Assembly: GCF_029852145.1 (NCBI RefSeq)
Contig: NC_079978.1
Span: 21,061,774-21,125,773 of the forward strand
Direction of reading: 5' to 3'
From: Microplitis mediator
Taxonomy: Eukaryota; Arthropoda; Insecta; Hymenoptera; Braconidae
DNA length: 64,000 bases
Shown here: positions 48,215-62,120 of the stretch, piece by piece
Layout: every line of letters begins with the position of its first letter
Numbering within the stretch: the first letter of the stretch is position 1
Program-made: the position numbers and the translations under genes
The notes under the pieces: model-generated
Told to the model about the DNA's origin: nothing
Database searches by the model: none
Seen by the model: the letters and a program-made list of their open reading frames with translations, nothing else

Positions 48215-49149
48215 TTAAGGTCATCTAGGTGTTCAGTTTAATTATTTCTATACATAAAATAATATTTAATCATCATTTCAGTTTTAATCTGATTGCACTT
48301 AATAGACCAAAGTTTTTATAATAATTATAAAAATTAAAAATTTATGACAATATTATATATGTAGGCGTGAAAAAGTTACAGCGTTAAATGCTAACTGATT
48401 TAATTTTTAAAAAAAGTCCTTTGTTAACTGCCTATTGTTTTACTTTTTCATTTAATACTTTAAAGTGAATAAAAATCTAAAAATAAATGCATTATGTTAG
48501 TCGCTTGCATTATTGTTGTTTCAATGTCTATCTAGTAAATAAATGTAATGTACATAATCTTCCATATTACACGCCCATGCATGTCACGCATTATATTATG
48601 TATATTTACAGTTAGAATGTTGAAGGGCATTATATCATTTTAATGCATATTATAGATTCAATCACTAACTTTTTTTTATTAAATATTATTAAAAGTCTCA
48701 GATTGATATTTATACTGATATTTTCACATGGAAGCTCCTAAATTAATGTGAAAATATATACTTTAAATGAGGTAAGCATGCTAAGTCCTTGGGGGGTGAC
48801 ATTGTTAGGTTTCATAGGCTGACCTAATTTCTATATCAAAAAAATTCCACTGATTTATATCAGATAGCATCTGGTTCACTAGATTATTTTTACTGGGATA
48901 TCAATATTTTATTGATGTTTATTCAAATATTCCGAAATGTATAAAAATAAAAAAGAATTATATTTATCCATATGTTCGAACAATTGAGAGCTTACTCTTT
49001 TAATTTTTATTTTTCAGAGATATATTGGGGAAACCTTACTAAAAAATATCGATTAAAATAACTGAATAGATGTTATTATATAAAAACGACATTGAAATTA
49101 AAAATTTTTACTATACAGTAAATTTTATTATCAAGTACAGCAAATTTTA

Positions 49150-49870
49150 CATGCATGATTATCCTGTTTTATCATGACTGTAAAGCAAACTCTAACTGGC
49201 CGTTTATCGACTGATCTACTATAATAAGTGACAAGGCAATGCAGATTTCTAGATTTTCCACCAGCATGACATAATGAAATCATAATGACACTTTTTGGAA
49301 CCCATTATCGAATACCTTACTACACTGTAAAAAATCACCGGGGTAAGTCCAAGCGGTGTAGGTGTTAAAATCGGCGGTGTTAAATTTCAATACCGAAAGC
49401 GGTGTGAAAATAACGCCGCCACCGGTGTAGATATTCTTTACCGGTGTTAAAATATTTTACTTTGTAAATATTTTTACTTACTCGATCACTATACTTGTTA
49501 ATAAATGATATTCTTTATTAATTTTCATAAAGAACTGAAATTTTTGGTGTTTTACAATCTTTAAAGTTAATACTCCAAGCGGACGCAGTTTACCCTGCTT
49601 TTACACCGATATTATTCCGTTTTTACACCAGTTACCCCGCTTTTACACCGATTTTACTCCGCTTTTACACCGGTTACCCCGATTTAACACCGGTATTTTT
49701 AACACCGGTGAATTACTCCTCCTACACCGGTGTAATTTTATTTTAACACCGGGCGGAGTTAAAATGAGTCTATTTTTAACACCGCTCTTTTTACAGTGTA
49801 TGACAAAGTGTTGACACCAAATAGTTTTTATAAATTAAGATCAAGTTTTATACAGTAATACTTTGATTTG
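49150..49870. repeat. Dispersed repeat, copy 2, split by a MITE
   Basis: The left half (49160-49320: ATTATCCTGTTTTATCATGA, CAAACTCTAACTGGC, CACCAGCATGACATAATGA) and right half (49801-49870: GACAAAGTGTTGACACCAAA) align with 61655-61860. The MITE at 49323-49798 separates them. Confidence 0.7.
49323..49798. mobile_element. CACTGTAAAAA MITE with iterated CACCGG interior
   Basis: TA|CACTGTAAAAAATCACCGG at the left; CGCTCTTTTTACAGTG|TA at the right. The interior is dominated by more than a dozen copies of ACACCGG or CCGGTGT and CCGCTTTTACACC-type units in both orientations. 476 bp, no coding capacity. Confidence 0.85.
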
Positions 49871-52377
49871 AATAGTAGTAAGATCGGTTTACTTAACCTT
49901 GAAATTATAATAGTTATTTAAAAATATTTCTAAAAAAACCAGTTTCTATTGACATAGATCTTAATGAATATTCAATAAGAATATAGCTAAGGTCTCTGAA
50001 TGCATATAAAAACTTAAAATAAACAGTTTTATTTTTTTTTTCTACATCTGCGTCATTTGATGGTTTTTTTAATATTCTCTGATGCGGTTTCAATGATATT
50101 AAGATTAATTTTGTGATGTAACAAACGCGTGAACATATAATTTGTCTTTGATACATTTATCGATGGATAATTTACAAAAAAAATAACGTGACCTACTTTG
50201 TAGAAAGTATGGAAAAGTTCATACTAAGCTCGAAATTTATATTTTCGAAAATGCTTTACAAAAATTAATTTTCACTTTAGTGAATTTATTTAATTCGTAT
50301 CATAATATTTTATTTATTTTAGGGGTTTATTCAACCATGAGAAAAAATGAATTATTTTATTTTATTTTACAATAGTACCGTTAAAAATTTAGATATTTTT
50401 ATTTTACTCATCAAATGTGTGTTTGATGTAATGCAAGATATTGCAAGAAATTAGAAAATTTTATCGGTAATAAAAACAGCGGCTAGTGACCGTTTTGTAA
50501 AGGAGAATTTTTCTGAAAGATAATAAAATAAAAACGTCGTTAAATAAACGGCTGATCGTTGCGACTAAAAAATTAAAAACTGACTGAGTTTAAGTTAGCT
50601 ATGAATTTTGTAAATTTGTCTATAAAAATACTGTACCAGAAATTCTCAAGACATTTCTGTCGTTAAATAAATAAAAAGCTAATGCAGCCTAGTTATTTTT
50701 TTAGTCTACTTATATAAATACATCAAGCGTTTTTCTTTTTAACACTTTTTATCATGGAGCTTTGAAAAAAAATTTAGATATTTACTTTCATCCGTAATTT
50801 ATATCATTTAGTTACCAAAGTTAAAGAAATTACTGTACGAAATAATAAACCCACTATTCGGCAAAAAAAAATTAAGACGTTATGATTTGGGAATATGATA
50901 AATACTCAAATGTAACATCAATAGTTATCTTTTTTCCGTGCGTATATTTAAGTTAATAAATCTTGAAAGGCATTGATAATGTAGATCAAAACCTCTAGTT
51001 TTTAAAAACGTACTTTTGTAAATGTAAATTTATTGCACCGATACGATTTATCGTGAGTATAATAGTGAAAAAATTTGAAGTGAATGCAGCTTCATGTTTA
51101 CAAGGCGTAAAATAACATGTGCTAAAAAAAAGAATGCTTGTATTATAACAGTATAACTATTTTTGCAAAGTTACGGCATTACATCGACCCCCGCAAAATA
51201 TTGATTTCTACGAGTCCTTGTTTCACTTTTTAACTTTTTTATTTTTCTTATATAGCCGTTGTTATACAAGATATAACCATTTGTGAATGGTGTAATAGTC
51301 TACGAACGAGCTTTCATAGTGTTATATATATCTAAGGTATACATATAAAGGTTAAGAAGTTAGTACAGTCACTACTGTCGTATAACTCTTAAAAGAAGAA
51401 TAAACCAAAAGAATAATATCCCTAGAGAATTCTGTAAATTGATTTAATACTCTCAAGTATAAAGTTTGTAGCTTGTATAAAAATCTCGAGCATCATTAAA
51501 ACTTGTAAAAAAAACAATCATTAAATTTTAAAAGTTTAAACTTTCAATAAACAAGCATTTAATTATTTTGTTGTTTTAGAATACATGTAAATAGTAAAAA
51601 AATAAAACGCATTTTTCAGTGTAGCAATATTATAATCTTAAGTTTACAAATAACGATTTTTCTGTAAATTATAATAGATTAAATTTATTTTAAGCTTCGA
51701 TTAACACGAAAATAAATATTAAGAGCGTCACCCAAAGTTATATTTAACACCGAAAATCACAGGGTCATATACATAGTTTTATTTTTTTAGAGTGTAGGAT
51801 TAATTTAGAGCACCAAAATAATATCATAATCTTAAATCTACCTAAAGTTGGGCTTTTTAATCACAAAATAAAGCTATCATTCATTTGATATGAAATGACT
51901 TATATGTATATAGCATTTAAGCACTTAAATGCTATCCTCAGCAGTCAAAATTACACTTTTAATTAAAATTTTTTCATTTATTTAAACATTTGTCTCTGCC
52001 TTTATGTACGGTAATGTTTACAATTCCATACATGGGCTTGATTTCGCAAACAACAAATAAGAGGGCACATAAAATTGACAGTGGAATGAGTTGAGCTTGC
52101 TCGCTCAAATCACAACATTCAGCACACCCACTATTTACAGCTGGATTGACGTTATTCCCTCAAACGTTAATACCGCTTGAACTAAACGTTCAGTAAAATC
52201 CCACGAGATTGATAAAACGTGTGCGTGATGCACGAAAGATTGACGTATGTGTCGTTCATTTACGCACATTTTTGTCAAATACCAAAACAAAAGTTCACCC
52301 TGAAATTCTTACACTATTATGGAAAATTTTTCAATTAAAGAACGCTTGTATATGGAATATAGTACCTCCGAGCCCTA

Positions 52378-52580
52378 CACACAAAAAAAAAAATTCTCGA
52401 CTGAAGGTAAATATTCTTGATTCAAGAAAATTTTTTTGGAGACCTAAATTTTGTCAGATAAAGTAGAAATCTTCTCCAACCAAGACGAATTCTCTTGGCT
52501 CAAGAAAATCTTGACTTGGTTCCCGAAAACGTTTGTCTCCAAAAATATTTTCTTGACTCAAGATATCTGTTTTTTCTGTG
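52378..52580. mobile_element. TA-flanked MITE with CACACAAAAA / TTTTTCTGTG ends
   Basis: TA|CACACAAAAAAAAAA at the left and TTTTTTCTGTG|TA at the right. Inner inverted segments are GATTCAAGAAAATTTTTTTGG and CCAAAAATATTTTCTTGACTC. 203 bp. Two short frames across it are artefacts. Confidence 0.7.
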
Positions 52581-54589
52581 TATGTCTTCTCACATTTTGG
52601 GAATCTCGTGGTGTTGCGTACAATTATTTTTTAGATTTCGAAAGTTAGAATTGAAATGTACTTGACGTTGAAGCTTATTTTTTATTATAATTATCTATTT
52701 ATACGTTTTGAGATTTTGATCTCATGGTAAAAAGAAATCTATTATCAATCTATTTATCTATGAATGAAAATAATTCATATGAAATAAAAAAATATCTTTC
52801 ACCGTTTGTTGATTTTATAACAAGGAGCTAAAAACTTCAAATTTTATTTTTATTTTATTACAATAAAAAAATTTATCGCGGAGCTTGCGAAATAAAAAAA
52901 AAGAAAGTTTATTGTTAGACTGCGCCGAGGATCATCAAAAAAAAAATGTATAAAAAAATTTCCAAGAAAAATATAAAAGTAGTATAGAAAATCGTGAAAA
53001 GTTTTGTTGGGAACTTTCGAGTATACCGAGACTGCTGGACTATGACACGGATGTGTCGCCTGCAGTAAAAATAGTTTTCAATTTGAACGTGGATACCCCA
53101 TTGTCTTGTTGTGGATTCTTAACACGGAAGTAGCAGTATTGCTGATTGAAATTGTAAATAAATTCAATAATACCGTTTCCGAGTTAACAAATTATTTCTT
53201 CACTACTTAATTTCAGTTAATTAAATAAATAAATAATCTGACATTTATTGTAATCAAGTACTTAAATTTAAATAATAAATTGACAGCAATAAAATTCAAA
53301 TAAATATTTAAGTTGAAGAGACGTAATAAATTCATACGTTATTCAAACTCGTTTAATGATTTTCAGAATATAAAAAATATTTTAGTCGTTTGAGCCGATA
53401 ATAGAAAAAAAAATATTCATTGAAAATTCATTTTATCTGTTTATGTTTAAAAAAAAAATGTATATATATCACTTACATAAAAAAGCAATCTACTGAGCCG
53501 ATTGCGATTACATACTTCTCTCCGATAGAACTGAGTTTTTTGTTAAAAAAAAAAATAAAAATGAAAAGTTACAGGTCGTGTCTCTCACGTTTATTCAGTT
53601 GCATCCGAAATACTCAACGTACATACATATATAAGAGTATTCTTCAATATCATTTTACTTTGGTTCAGTTTTCCGTGTTCTCTCCCCAAATACCATAGCG
53701 ACAATACGAAAGACGCATCTTAGCTGGCGCCCGACTGTCTAGTCAATATTTTACCCGTCTCACTGCCAACTTATATGACATAACAGTTTATCTTTCAAAT
53801 ACTGACGCGTCAATGTTCTTAATCTCATATATCCTTTAGGGTAGAAAACTTCAGCAAAGATAGTTTAATAAAAAAAAACCAAAAACTAAAAACAAAGATC
53901 ATAATAGATATATAGATATAGATGTTGTGATTCATCACTCATACAGTTTTACTCTTACTTTCGCTATTATTGATTTATTTTTTTTTATTTTGTATGTTTT
54001 CGATGGTTGTTACACTCTATGGACAGTTTCCGGACAATACGTACCAATCCTATAATAAAAACCATTGCCATATAGTCATAACTTTTTTACTGCCATCAAT
54101 ATCCCTTCAGTGATAAATTTTTATAATTTCTGAATCGTAGACTTGTGGCAATAAAATGCTATTGGTAATAAAAAAATCTATAAATGTGCATTGTGTACTA
54201 CGTGATGACTAGATCTTTATAATTTTTTTAGTTTGAAATATTTCAAATCGATCGAAATTCAATTAAAATTTTTCTATTCAAACGTAAAGTTGCTTAAAAA
54301 AAAAATTATATTTATATTTTAAATAAAATTTATTAAATTAGGTATTTAAACTAAAGTTAAAGATGCAAACAGTTATAAGCAACTTTCAGGAGTTGTAAAG
54401 GAAAAAATTATCGGACAAATCCAAAATTTAGGTTTTCATTCCACCTTAGTTCTCGGGATCAGTGAAATGTTTTGTACAATTCAAAGTTAATGCATGGAAA
54501 TGTTATTTAATTGAAATATCATGTATTTACAAAAATTTCACTCTATTCGAGCGTCTAAAAAAGGGGAGAGCTTCAAAGTCATAACGAAT

Positions 54590-54635
54590 AGCACGACAAG
54601 GGAGAGTTGCTTATAACGAGCTTGGACTGTAATAA
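54590..54635. repeat. Fragment of a CAGTCGACTA family MITE end
   Basis: GAGAGTTGCTTATAACGAGCTTGGACTG|TA resembles a decayed right end of the family at 19107-20060; no left end was found. Confidence 0.4.
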
Positions 54636-55557
54636 TTATTATTATTAATGTTGATTTTAATTAGTAGTAATTATGAGAGCCGAGAAAAAAGGACGATATA
54701 TGTGCCGCCTTTTTTGTTTTGGTGCCAACGTTTTGTCAACGTTGTAGAGCCCTGATTATGTCAACAATGTGTAGACGAAACTTTCATAATTAATTATATT
54801 AGTCATAATAATAAATTTAAATTGGATAATAAAAAATTTTTAAATACCTATGTTACTCGAGCTTCCTCTAAGAATATTTAATTTCCTGGATTTTTTTTCG
54901 TTTGTCAGCAGATTTACAAAATATTTCAATCCAAATATTATTTTTCAAAATTAAATATAATTTATAGATAATCGAATAAAAAATCCTAGTTTTTTATATG
55001 AAGATGCGTATATACACTCATTGATAGTTTCCAATACCGATACAGTAATGCAATTTCATCGGGGTTCAATTTGTGATTATAATTATTCTGCTCTTCGTGT
55101 GATGATTTGCCAGATTGCACGTGTACACAATCTTGTTAGGTCATCGATTATTCAAATAATTATATGCTTAAAAAATTTTTACAGTTGAAAAAAAAATATT
55201 AGAAAATTTAACTTTCTTCACACATCTTTCATTGTAAAAAAATTAACAGAATCTACCGGATGAAAAAGTATACAAGGTACAATAATAAATCTAATGAGAA
55301 GTAGAATGCTGAAAATATTGTATAAATCGGTAAATAATTGAATTTTACACACTGGCGTCCATGCCAAAAGAGATGTTTCGAGGAAAATCCTTCTCCGTTG
55401 CTAGTGTTCTATTGATTTTTATCCGCGTACGGTTCATACAAAGCCGTGATACCTACATTTACAAAAAATTTACAGTTAAATTTTTAGACAAGATTATTTA
55501 AATATTTTATTTCACTGGTCTTTGTTCGTTGGGCGCCATTGCTCATAATTTATAATA

Positions 55558-56030
55558 CACTGTAAAAAATCCGGAGTGAATTGGGAGTGAAATAAAATCC
55601 GAATTCACTCCGGATTCACTCCGCCACTCGGAGTTCCGGAGTTTTAAAAAAATCACTCCGCATGCGGAGTGAATTGGGAGTTTTTTTTTAGCGGAGTGAT
55701 CTCGGAGTGACGCGGATTTTATTTCACTCCCAATTCACGCCGGTCCGGAGTTTTTATACTTAAATAAATTTATATCAATTTATATGAAACTGCTAAACAA
55801 TGTGTGTGTGTTTGCGTGCATGTGTGTGTTTGGGTGTGTGCAAATGTGTGCATGTGTGAAAATTTGTGAATTTCACTCCGGAGGGATTAAATTAATAAAA
55901 AATTATCTACTCCGCGAAAACTCCCCTGCGGAGTGAATTTCACTCCGAGGGAAGTGAATAATTAAAAATTCATTCACTCCGCATTCACTCCGGATTTAAT
56001 CCGCATTTACTCCGCGAATTTTTTACAGTG
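55558..56030. mobile_element. CACTGTAAAAA MITE with iterated GGAGTGA/TCACTCC interior
   Basis: TA|CACTGTAAAAAATCCGGAGTG at the left; GCGAATTTTTTACAGTG|TA at the right. The interior holds well over a dozen GGAGTG or CACTCC words in both orientations, flanking a TG-rich microsatellite-like core at about 55800-55865. 473 bp, near-intact ends, no coding capacity. Confidence 0.87.
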
Positions 56031-56199
56031 TAGTGATAGTATTGATATGTAATGTACGATATTGTTTTGATAGTACCTATCAAATTATTATATTGAATAA
56101 TGATATGAAACATAATCAAAAAATTATAATGTTAATTATTTATCTGGAGTCAATCGTTGAATTTAAGTTAAAAATTGTGTAACTACAACTTCTTAGAGT

Positions 56200-56299
56200 G
56201 GTTTAATGGGTTTAATGGGGGGAAGCCGTTTGGACTCAGTTATGGCCGATTTTGGGGAAGAAGCTTATTGCAGGCAAGCTTATAACGGGCAGTTGACTG
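56200..56299. repeat. 3' fragment of a CAGTCGACTA family MITE
   Basis: TTGGACTCAGTTATGGCCGA, then AAGCTTATAACGGGCAGTTGACTG|TA, matches the right end of the 19107-20060 copy. The left end is missing. Confidence 0.6.
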
Positions 56300-58566
56300 T
56301 AATAATATTTACATCGTTGGAAAAATATTAACATCTGTGGTTTAGAAATTTATCTTTACCTAAGTTTCTCCTGGTTTTTTTGTAAACTGTAACTCTCAGT
56401 CGTAATGAATAACTTTTCGTCATTTTTATGGGATGGATAAAGTAAACAATTTAATTACTGTAGCATTTTATAACCTAAAAGTTTTATCAAACGCTGCAAT
56501 TGTATGGTATTGTATACCGAATAGAGTATGTAAATGGGAAAAAGAAAAAAAAATCCGTCTCGTTCATATTCACTGAATAACGAGATGAGAGATATGTTCC
56601 TATTTGCTGCAATTCTGACAGTAGTTTTTACCTTTTTTTTTTTATTTTTTTTTTTTCTATTATATAACGTCTACAGTCACACTCATTTTAGCCTTTTTGT
56701 TCTATCTCACTTCATGGTTCAGTTAACACACGCCCAGTCACATGTACGTTACAATAAGAGGAGTGATGATCATGCATTTCTCTACTTTTATATGTACAAA
56801 CATACACGTTTGTTATATTATTTATTATTATTATTTTTTTTTTTTAAATGTGTTTTCCCAATTTATTTATGCACATGGCTTACCTTCTGTACTAACTCGC
56901 AATTCTATATTATTATCATTTTTCATTTAAATTTATGTGTGCATCTATCGTACATGATAACAAAAATAAAATACAACAAAATCGATTGAAACTTCGCCTC
57001 GACCTTATAACTTCTAGCTGATGCTTATTATTTTAAGGCTTTCAAACTTTAAAAAATATTTATAGAACATTGGTAATAACAATTCGCTTTAAAGGATCGC
57101 TGTATTGTATCGCGGCCAATTGTTCAAATGGTTCAAATGCTGTTGCATTAGACTATTGTTATTATAAAAACAATTTTCGAAATTGATACTAAATATTTGA
57201 AATTTTCATACAGAATCCTCTAAAGTTAAGGGATTATATTTTTAATTGTAAAATTTCATTGAATAGTACGATTTTATAATAAGTGAAATAACTCAAAGAT
57301 ATGCCACTGACATGTCTGTAAACACATTTACTAACATAGTAAGTGAGGAAATTATACAGAGGAATACATGTACATGTAATCATTGAAGCTTAGTATACAA
57401 TGTATCTCTGTATCATCTTCAATGCAACTGTTCTCACTCCGTTTGAGACATTCGTCATCTTAATATGATATTCTGTATACCCACCACAACAGAATATATG
57501 CATAACAAATAAAGTGCAAACGCAATTAAATGTGGGTAACGCTATATTCTAATGGGAATAATATATAAATAAATGAATAACAAATTGTTTTCTATACTTT
57601 CGTATTACTATAACATTTCACACTGCGGTTGATTTGTGAAATATTTTTTAAGTCCTGGAAGGCAGAATTTTGAATTTAAAGCTGATAAGTTCACGTAAAA
57701 AAATGATTGACAATAATTGTAGTTCAATTTGTAATTATTTATGTTATGTTCAATAACTAATGTCATTTCAATCAGTAAAATTATGATTTTAATATTTAAA
57801 CTTCTATAATTAACAGTAAACCGTTGAAATATACTGCTTGATTATTTAAAATTACTTCTTGAACCTTAAAATACTACAAGACACTTGTCAAAAAAATTAA
57901 TCTGTTATTAATTTTTTACGTTCTACTCCATAATATTTGCTGAGATTCGGTCTAGGCGCGCTGTTGACGAGAATCTCACTAATATTTACTAGTATTTTTT
58001 TTCCGTGTTTTAAAAATTGGATTTCTCAATAGGACGAATTTATAAACATTATACATAATAATTTTTCCGGACTGATTTTGAAATTTTCAATTTTCCATTT
58101 CTTGAAATATGTTTTATTTATAAGTTGAATTATATCAAGTAGAATAGGTTGTAAATATAATTTTGAATATTAAAAAATTCAATAGTAAAGATGGTAGATG
58201 AGAGTGAAAAGAAAAACTGAACGAATATACTGAGACCATAAACCTCGAGGATAATCCGTGTACTTTATTTCGTACTCTTTCTCACCATTACTCATTCTAT
58301 CTCGTGAAAAGCAAAAAGCAAAAGGGGTGACCTGAGTGAAGCCTTTTTAAACATACGAGGTGAATGACTTTTGCATATAGTAATGCTGAATCAGAAAAGT
58401 TTTAGTGAAAGCTTCTTTTCTATAACGTTAGGTTTCTAGTTAGGTAATATAATTTATGTACAGCTTTTCAATTCGACGTTGCTTTGATTTGTCTTATACT
58501 TTACTTATCTAACATCTATGGTAAATTATATGTATTTCACGAATTGGATAAAATAACTATCAATTA

Positions 58567-58738
58567 CACTGTAAAAATTAACCGAGTGAACACTGAGGAC
58601 ATCTGAAGGGGAGTTTGGGAAAATTGCTCCGCTTAAAAAAATTCATATTCACTCCATATGCAGAATTATTTTTTTTTTAAACTCCGGGTGAATTCGAATT
58701 TAAATAAAATCTGTATTCACTTGCTATTTTTCATAGTG
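58567..58738. mobile_element. Decayed CACTGTAAAAA MITE
   Basis: TA|CACTGTAAAAATTAACCGAG at the left and CTATTTTTCATAGTG|TA at the right, with residual TTCACTCC and ACTCCGGGTGAATTC units inside. 172 bp. Confidence 0.7.
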
Positions 58739-61654
58739 TATTATATATATGTTTATACAGTTATCGAACTTTTTAGTTTATTCTACGCAATGAATTAATG
58801 TCATAAGTATACTAAACTTGAAATTTTAAATCGAATTCGTGCTAGTACTTGGTGTCATTTCCGTGCCAGTAGTATATAACCAACTATTCGATTACTCAAA
58901 TACTGCTCGAATGTCTACAACCCGAATCCATTTATTTAAATACTTGAAGTTATTTAACTATTTCAGCTTCACCAAATCATCCCAACGCGAAAGTTTCAAT
59001 ATTATTTAAGTGTGTTCCACTTTTATTTGGAAATTTTTTATCAAAACATTGCTTTCATTGACAGAAGGAAAAGTTTTATGAGTTTTAATAAATTAATTTG
59101 AAAATCATCTTTCTATAAATTTTTAAATCGACACGAAGAATATATACTGTGAGATTGGTTTAGCTTATTAATTATATATAACTTTCACTTCGATAATACC
59201 AGTTTAACTCAATTAAAAACCAAGTCATTAACAGTATAATTGATGAGTTTTTGAAAATATAAAATCATGGAAACAGAAAAGCTATTGATTATTACTACTG
59301 TCCAATTTACTGAAGAGATTCCAACAATAGTCGACATTTTTAAGTTTTAGAAAACATTTCTGACTATTTTCAGTTTTAGGATTCTGTTTGAGTGTTTGCG
59401 CTCATAAATATTTAGTATCTTTTAAGCAAGTAACTAATTGATAGTCGTCATTTACGAACAATTAAAAAAAAATATTGAAATATGAATTGATACTCAATTG
59501 AAGTGTTTCGTATTGATTGAAAAATTTATTCCTTTATGGAATTTTTATAAATTAAGTCTATTTAACTTTTTGTTACTTGTGAAAATGTATTATCAATATT
59601 CGTTATATTATATATACCGTTAAGGAGAGTCGGTAGTTGTTTTTTTTTCCAAGCTTTTCTCTCAAACAAAAACTCTAAACGCAAAATAATGAACGAGGCT
59701 TGATGCATTATTCTATAATCTGGCGATTTGCGTTTTTATTTTTAAAAAATGTTCATTTGTTTCGAAGAAAAACGTGGACAACGTTTCCATTTACCGTGCA
59801 AGCACAATAAGAATATAGTTATATCTCAGTATCACCATAAATGATTAATTCTCATAATAAATCTCTTGAGTAAAAGCCGTAGACGGTATTTTCAGTTAAT
59901 TTTTCTTTTTCTTTTTTTTTTTTTTTTTTCGTCCCATGTCCTTGTTTTCTCTCTGCATCGTCTGGTATATTTAGGAACCCTCTAAGGTACAGTGGCGCTC
60001 CGTGTTCTCTTAATTCTTGTCTACCTAGGAAATAGTAGTATATAGTTCTTTCTCTTGTTCTAGTATATGTTCGTGTTTATTAGATATACACGTACATTTA
60101 TGTTTATATATCCATATACATATACCAAATAAGACATAAATATAACTGCGCACCAGTTTCCATATAAAGCCGCGCCTGTTTACTCTGTTCTCAACACACA
60201 CCCGGCAGATGTAGAAATACCTGTCAAATGCAGTCACTTTGATTCCTTTTGGTGCATTTAGTAAAACAAAAATAAACATGTACGCACAATAATTAAAACA
60301 CAAATACCATTATTTACCTTGCTATATATTTTTTTCATAAATGAAAAAAAAATAAAATAAAATATATTTTTTTTTGTGCAAAATTCATATAAATATTTGA
60401 TTTAGGCAAAAAATATTTTTTAATAAAATCTAAAAAAAAGTTACAGGGCTCTAGTTATATAAATATATATATAACGTGCAAATGAAAATTATCGTTTTGC
60501 ATCGTCAAAATAAGTAGGAAGTAAAATTCATCAAGAGTCTCAAATTACGCTCATGTCGATAGCAAAACTTATCTTATTGGAAAATCGTTTACTATATTCA
60601 CTTATGAATTTTACACACTCTAAACGCAAAGTAAATATTTTACATTATTTTTATAAAAAAATAATTTATCGAATACTCAATAATTGATTGTATTCGAAAA
60701 TATTTATTCTAATGAATTAATCTTAATTATAAAAAAAAATAATAAAAAATAACTTAGGTGAATAAGATTTGAATAATGTAAAATGAGTAAATAATACAGT
60801 AGAATTTGTCTATTATTACCAAAAGCTATCCTTAACAGGTTGAGTGCAAAAGCAAATGCGCGTAGCGTTACATAATTGAAGCGGCCACCAAGTGAAAATG
60901 GTCTACGTTAGGTCGGTCTTTTGAGACAAGTTTCCATGTTTCTCTACTATCTAAATTCATAATTACTTGATCTAGGAGTTGCAACTGAGAAATAGTGCTT
61001 AAGATATATCTATACATTTATACATTATAAATGTCCACGAATACGAAATACTATCACTGAAACTGACGTACAGGCATAAAGATAGAAATAGGATGACAAG
61101 TATAGCTCTTCGTGAGATTACCTTATAATATTATAGTTTATGTATACTCGAGTTTTACATAAATACATATTTAACAGAGTAATCTATTATGGAAACAGAA
61201 AATGCTCAATTAATATAAATTTAAGTCATTTTAATTTTTTATTTTCTTTATTTAACCCTGAAAATGCAATAAAAAAAAAAACTACATCGTTACATTTTAC
61301 TCGACGCATTGCGCTTGACTAAAATCGATCGTTTAAAATTTTACAGAGGTCACAGGAAATTCTGGTGACCTATCGAACCTAATAGTTCCGACCAAAAATT
61401 TTAATAACGTAGTAACTGTAATTATAATAACTTCTTATTGCATGTTTGGCATAAATATGTAAATTTAAATCCGCTAAAAAAATACTCGCCCCGCTTCGTT
61501 ATTTGATAGAAAACTGTCCGTACTCTCGTTATATAAACAAATACAACTGTTTGGCTGCATCAATTCTATACCAAACAAATAAAAGACCACGTTACACGTG
61601 TATACCATTACTCGATGCTTCTACAACCTACAACCTACAACATTTATACATTTA

Positions 61655-62120
61655 TTCAACGCATGGACGGTTATCCTGTTTTATCATAGCTGCAAAGCAA
61701 ACTCTAACTGGTTGTTTATTAACCGGTTTACTCTAATAAATGACAATCAATACCGATTTATAGAATTTCCACCAAAGAGACATAATGAGCTCATAATGAC
61801 ACTCTCTTACATTTATTATTGACTTTACTGTTACAAAGCGTTGACGCCAAATAGTTAACAACTTTCAATTACATAAGTTGATAATTGTCACAAAATATTT
61901 GAACGGCAAAATTTTGAATACCTAACAAGCGCGTAAATTAGGATCGTATCGGTAACCGACCTGTGACTTGAAGATAACCAGACAAGCGTTAAATAAAGTA
62001 TAGTAAAACATAACTCGGATACGGCTCGTGTGTGTACGCATTCGACTCGTGCTATATTCATTGCGCTTGACGAATAATAGCTGTCTTAGTCAACTCGTTA
62101 CGTAATGTACTGTTAAAATA
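61655..62120. repeat. Dispersed repeat, copy 3, uninterrupted
   Basis: This copy runs continuously from TTATCCTGTTTTATCATAGC (about 61672) through CACCAAAGAGACATAATGAG, GCGTTGACGCCAAATAGTTA and GATAACCAGACAAGCG to GACGAATAATAGCTGTCTTAG and CGTAATGTACTGTTAA (about 62115). It gives the pre-insertion state for copies 1 and 2. The open frames in it are short and not conserved in the other copies. Confidence 0.65.

Noticed and set aside
52209..52648. Two overlapping frames near the 52378-52580 element
   Set aside because: They read through the MITE inverted repeats and have no family resemblance.
56534..56989. 151-codon open frame on the plus strand
   Set aside because: Poly-Phe and poly-Tyr stretches come from long T runs. 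An overlapping frame is also open, as expected from stop-poor pyrimidine DNA.
60025..60303. 92-codon minus-strand frame with Cys-rich stretches
   Set aside because: Cysteines are irregular and the frame spans AT microsatellite-like DNA; no signal peptide cleavage pattern or exon borders.
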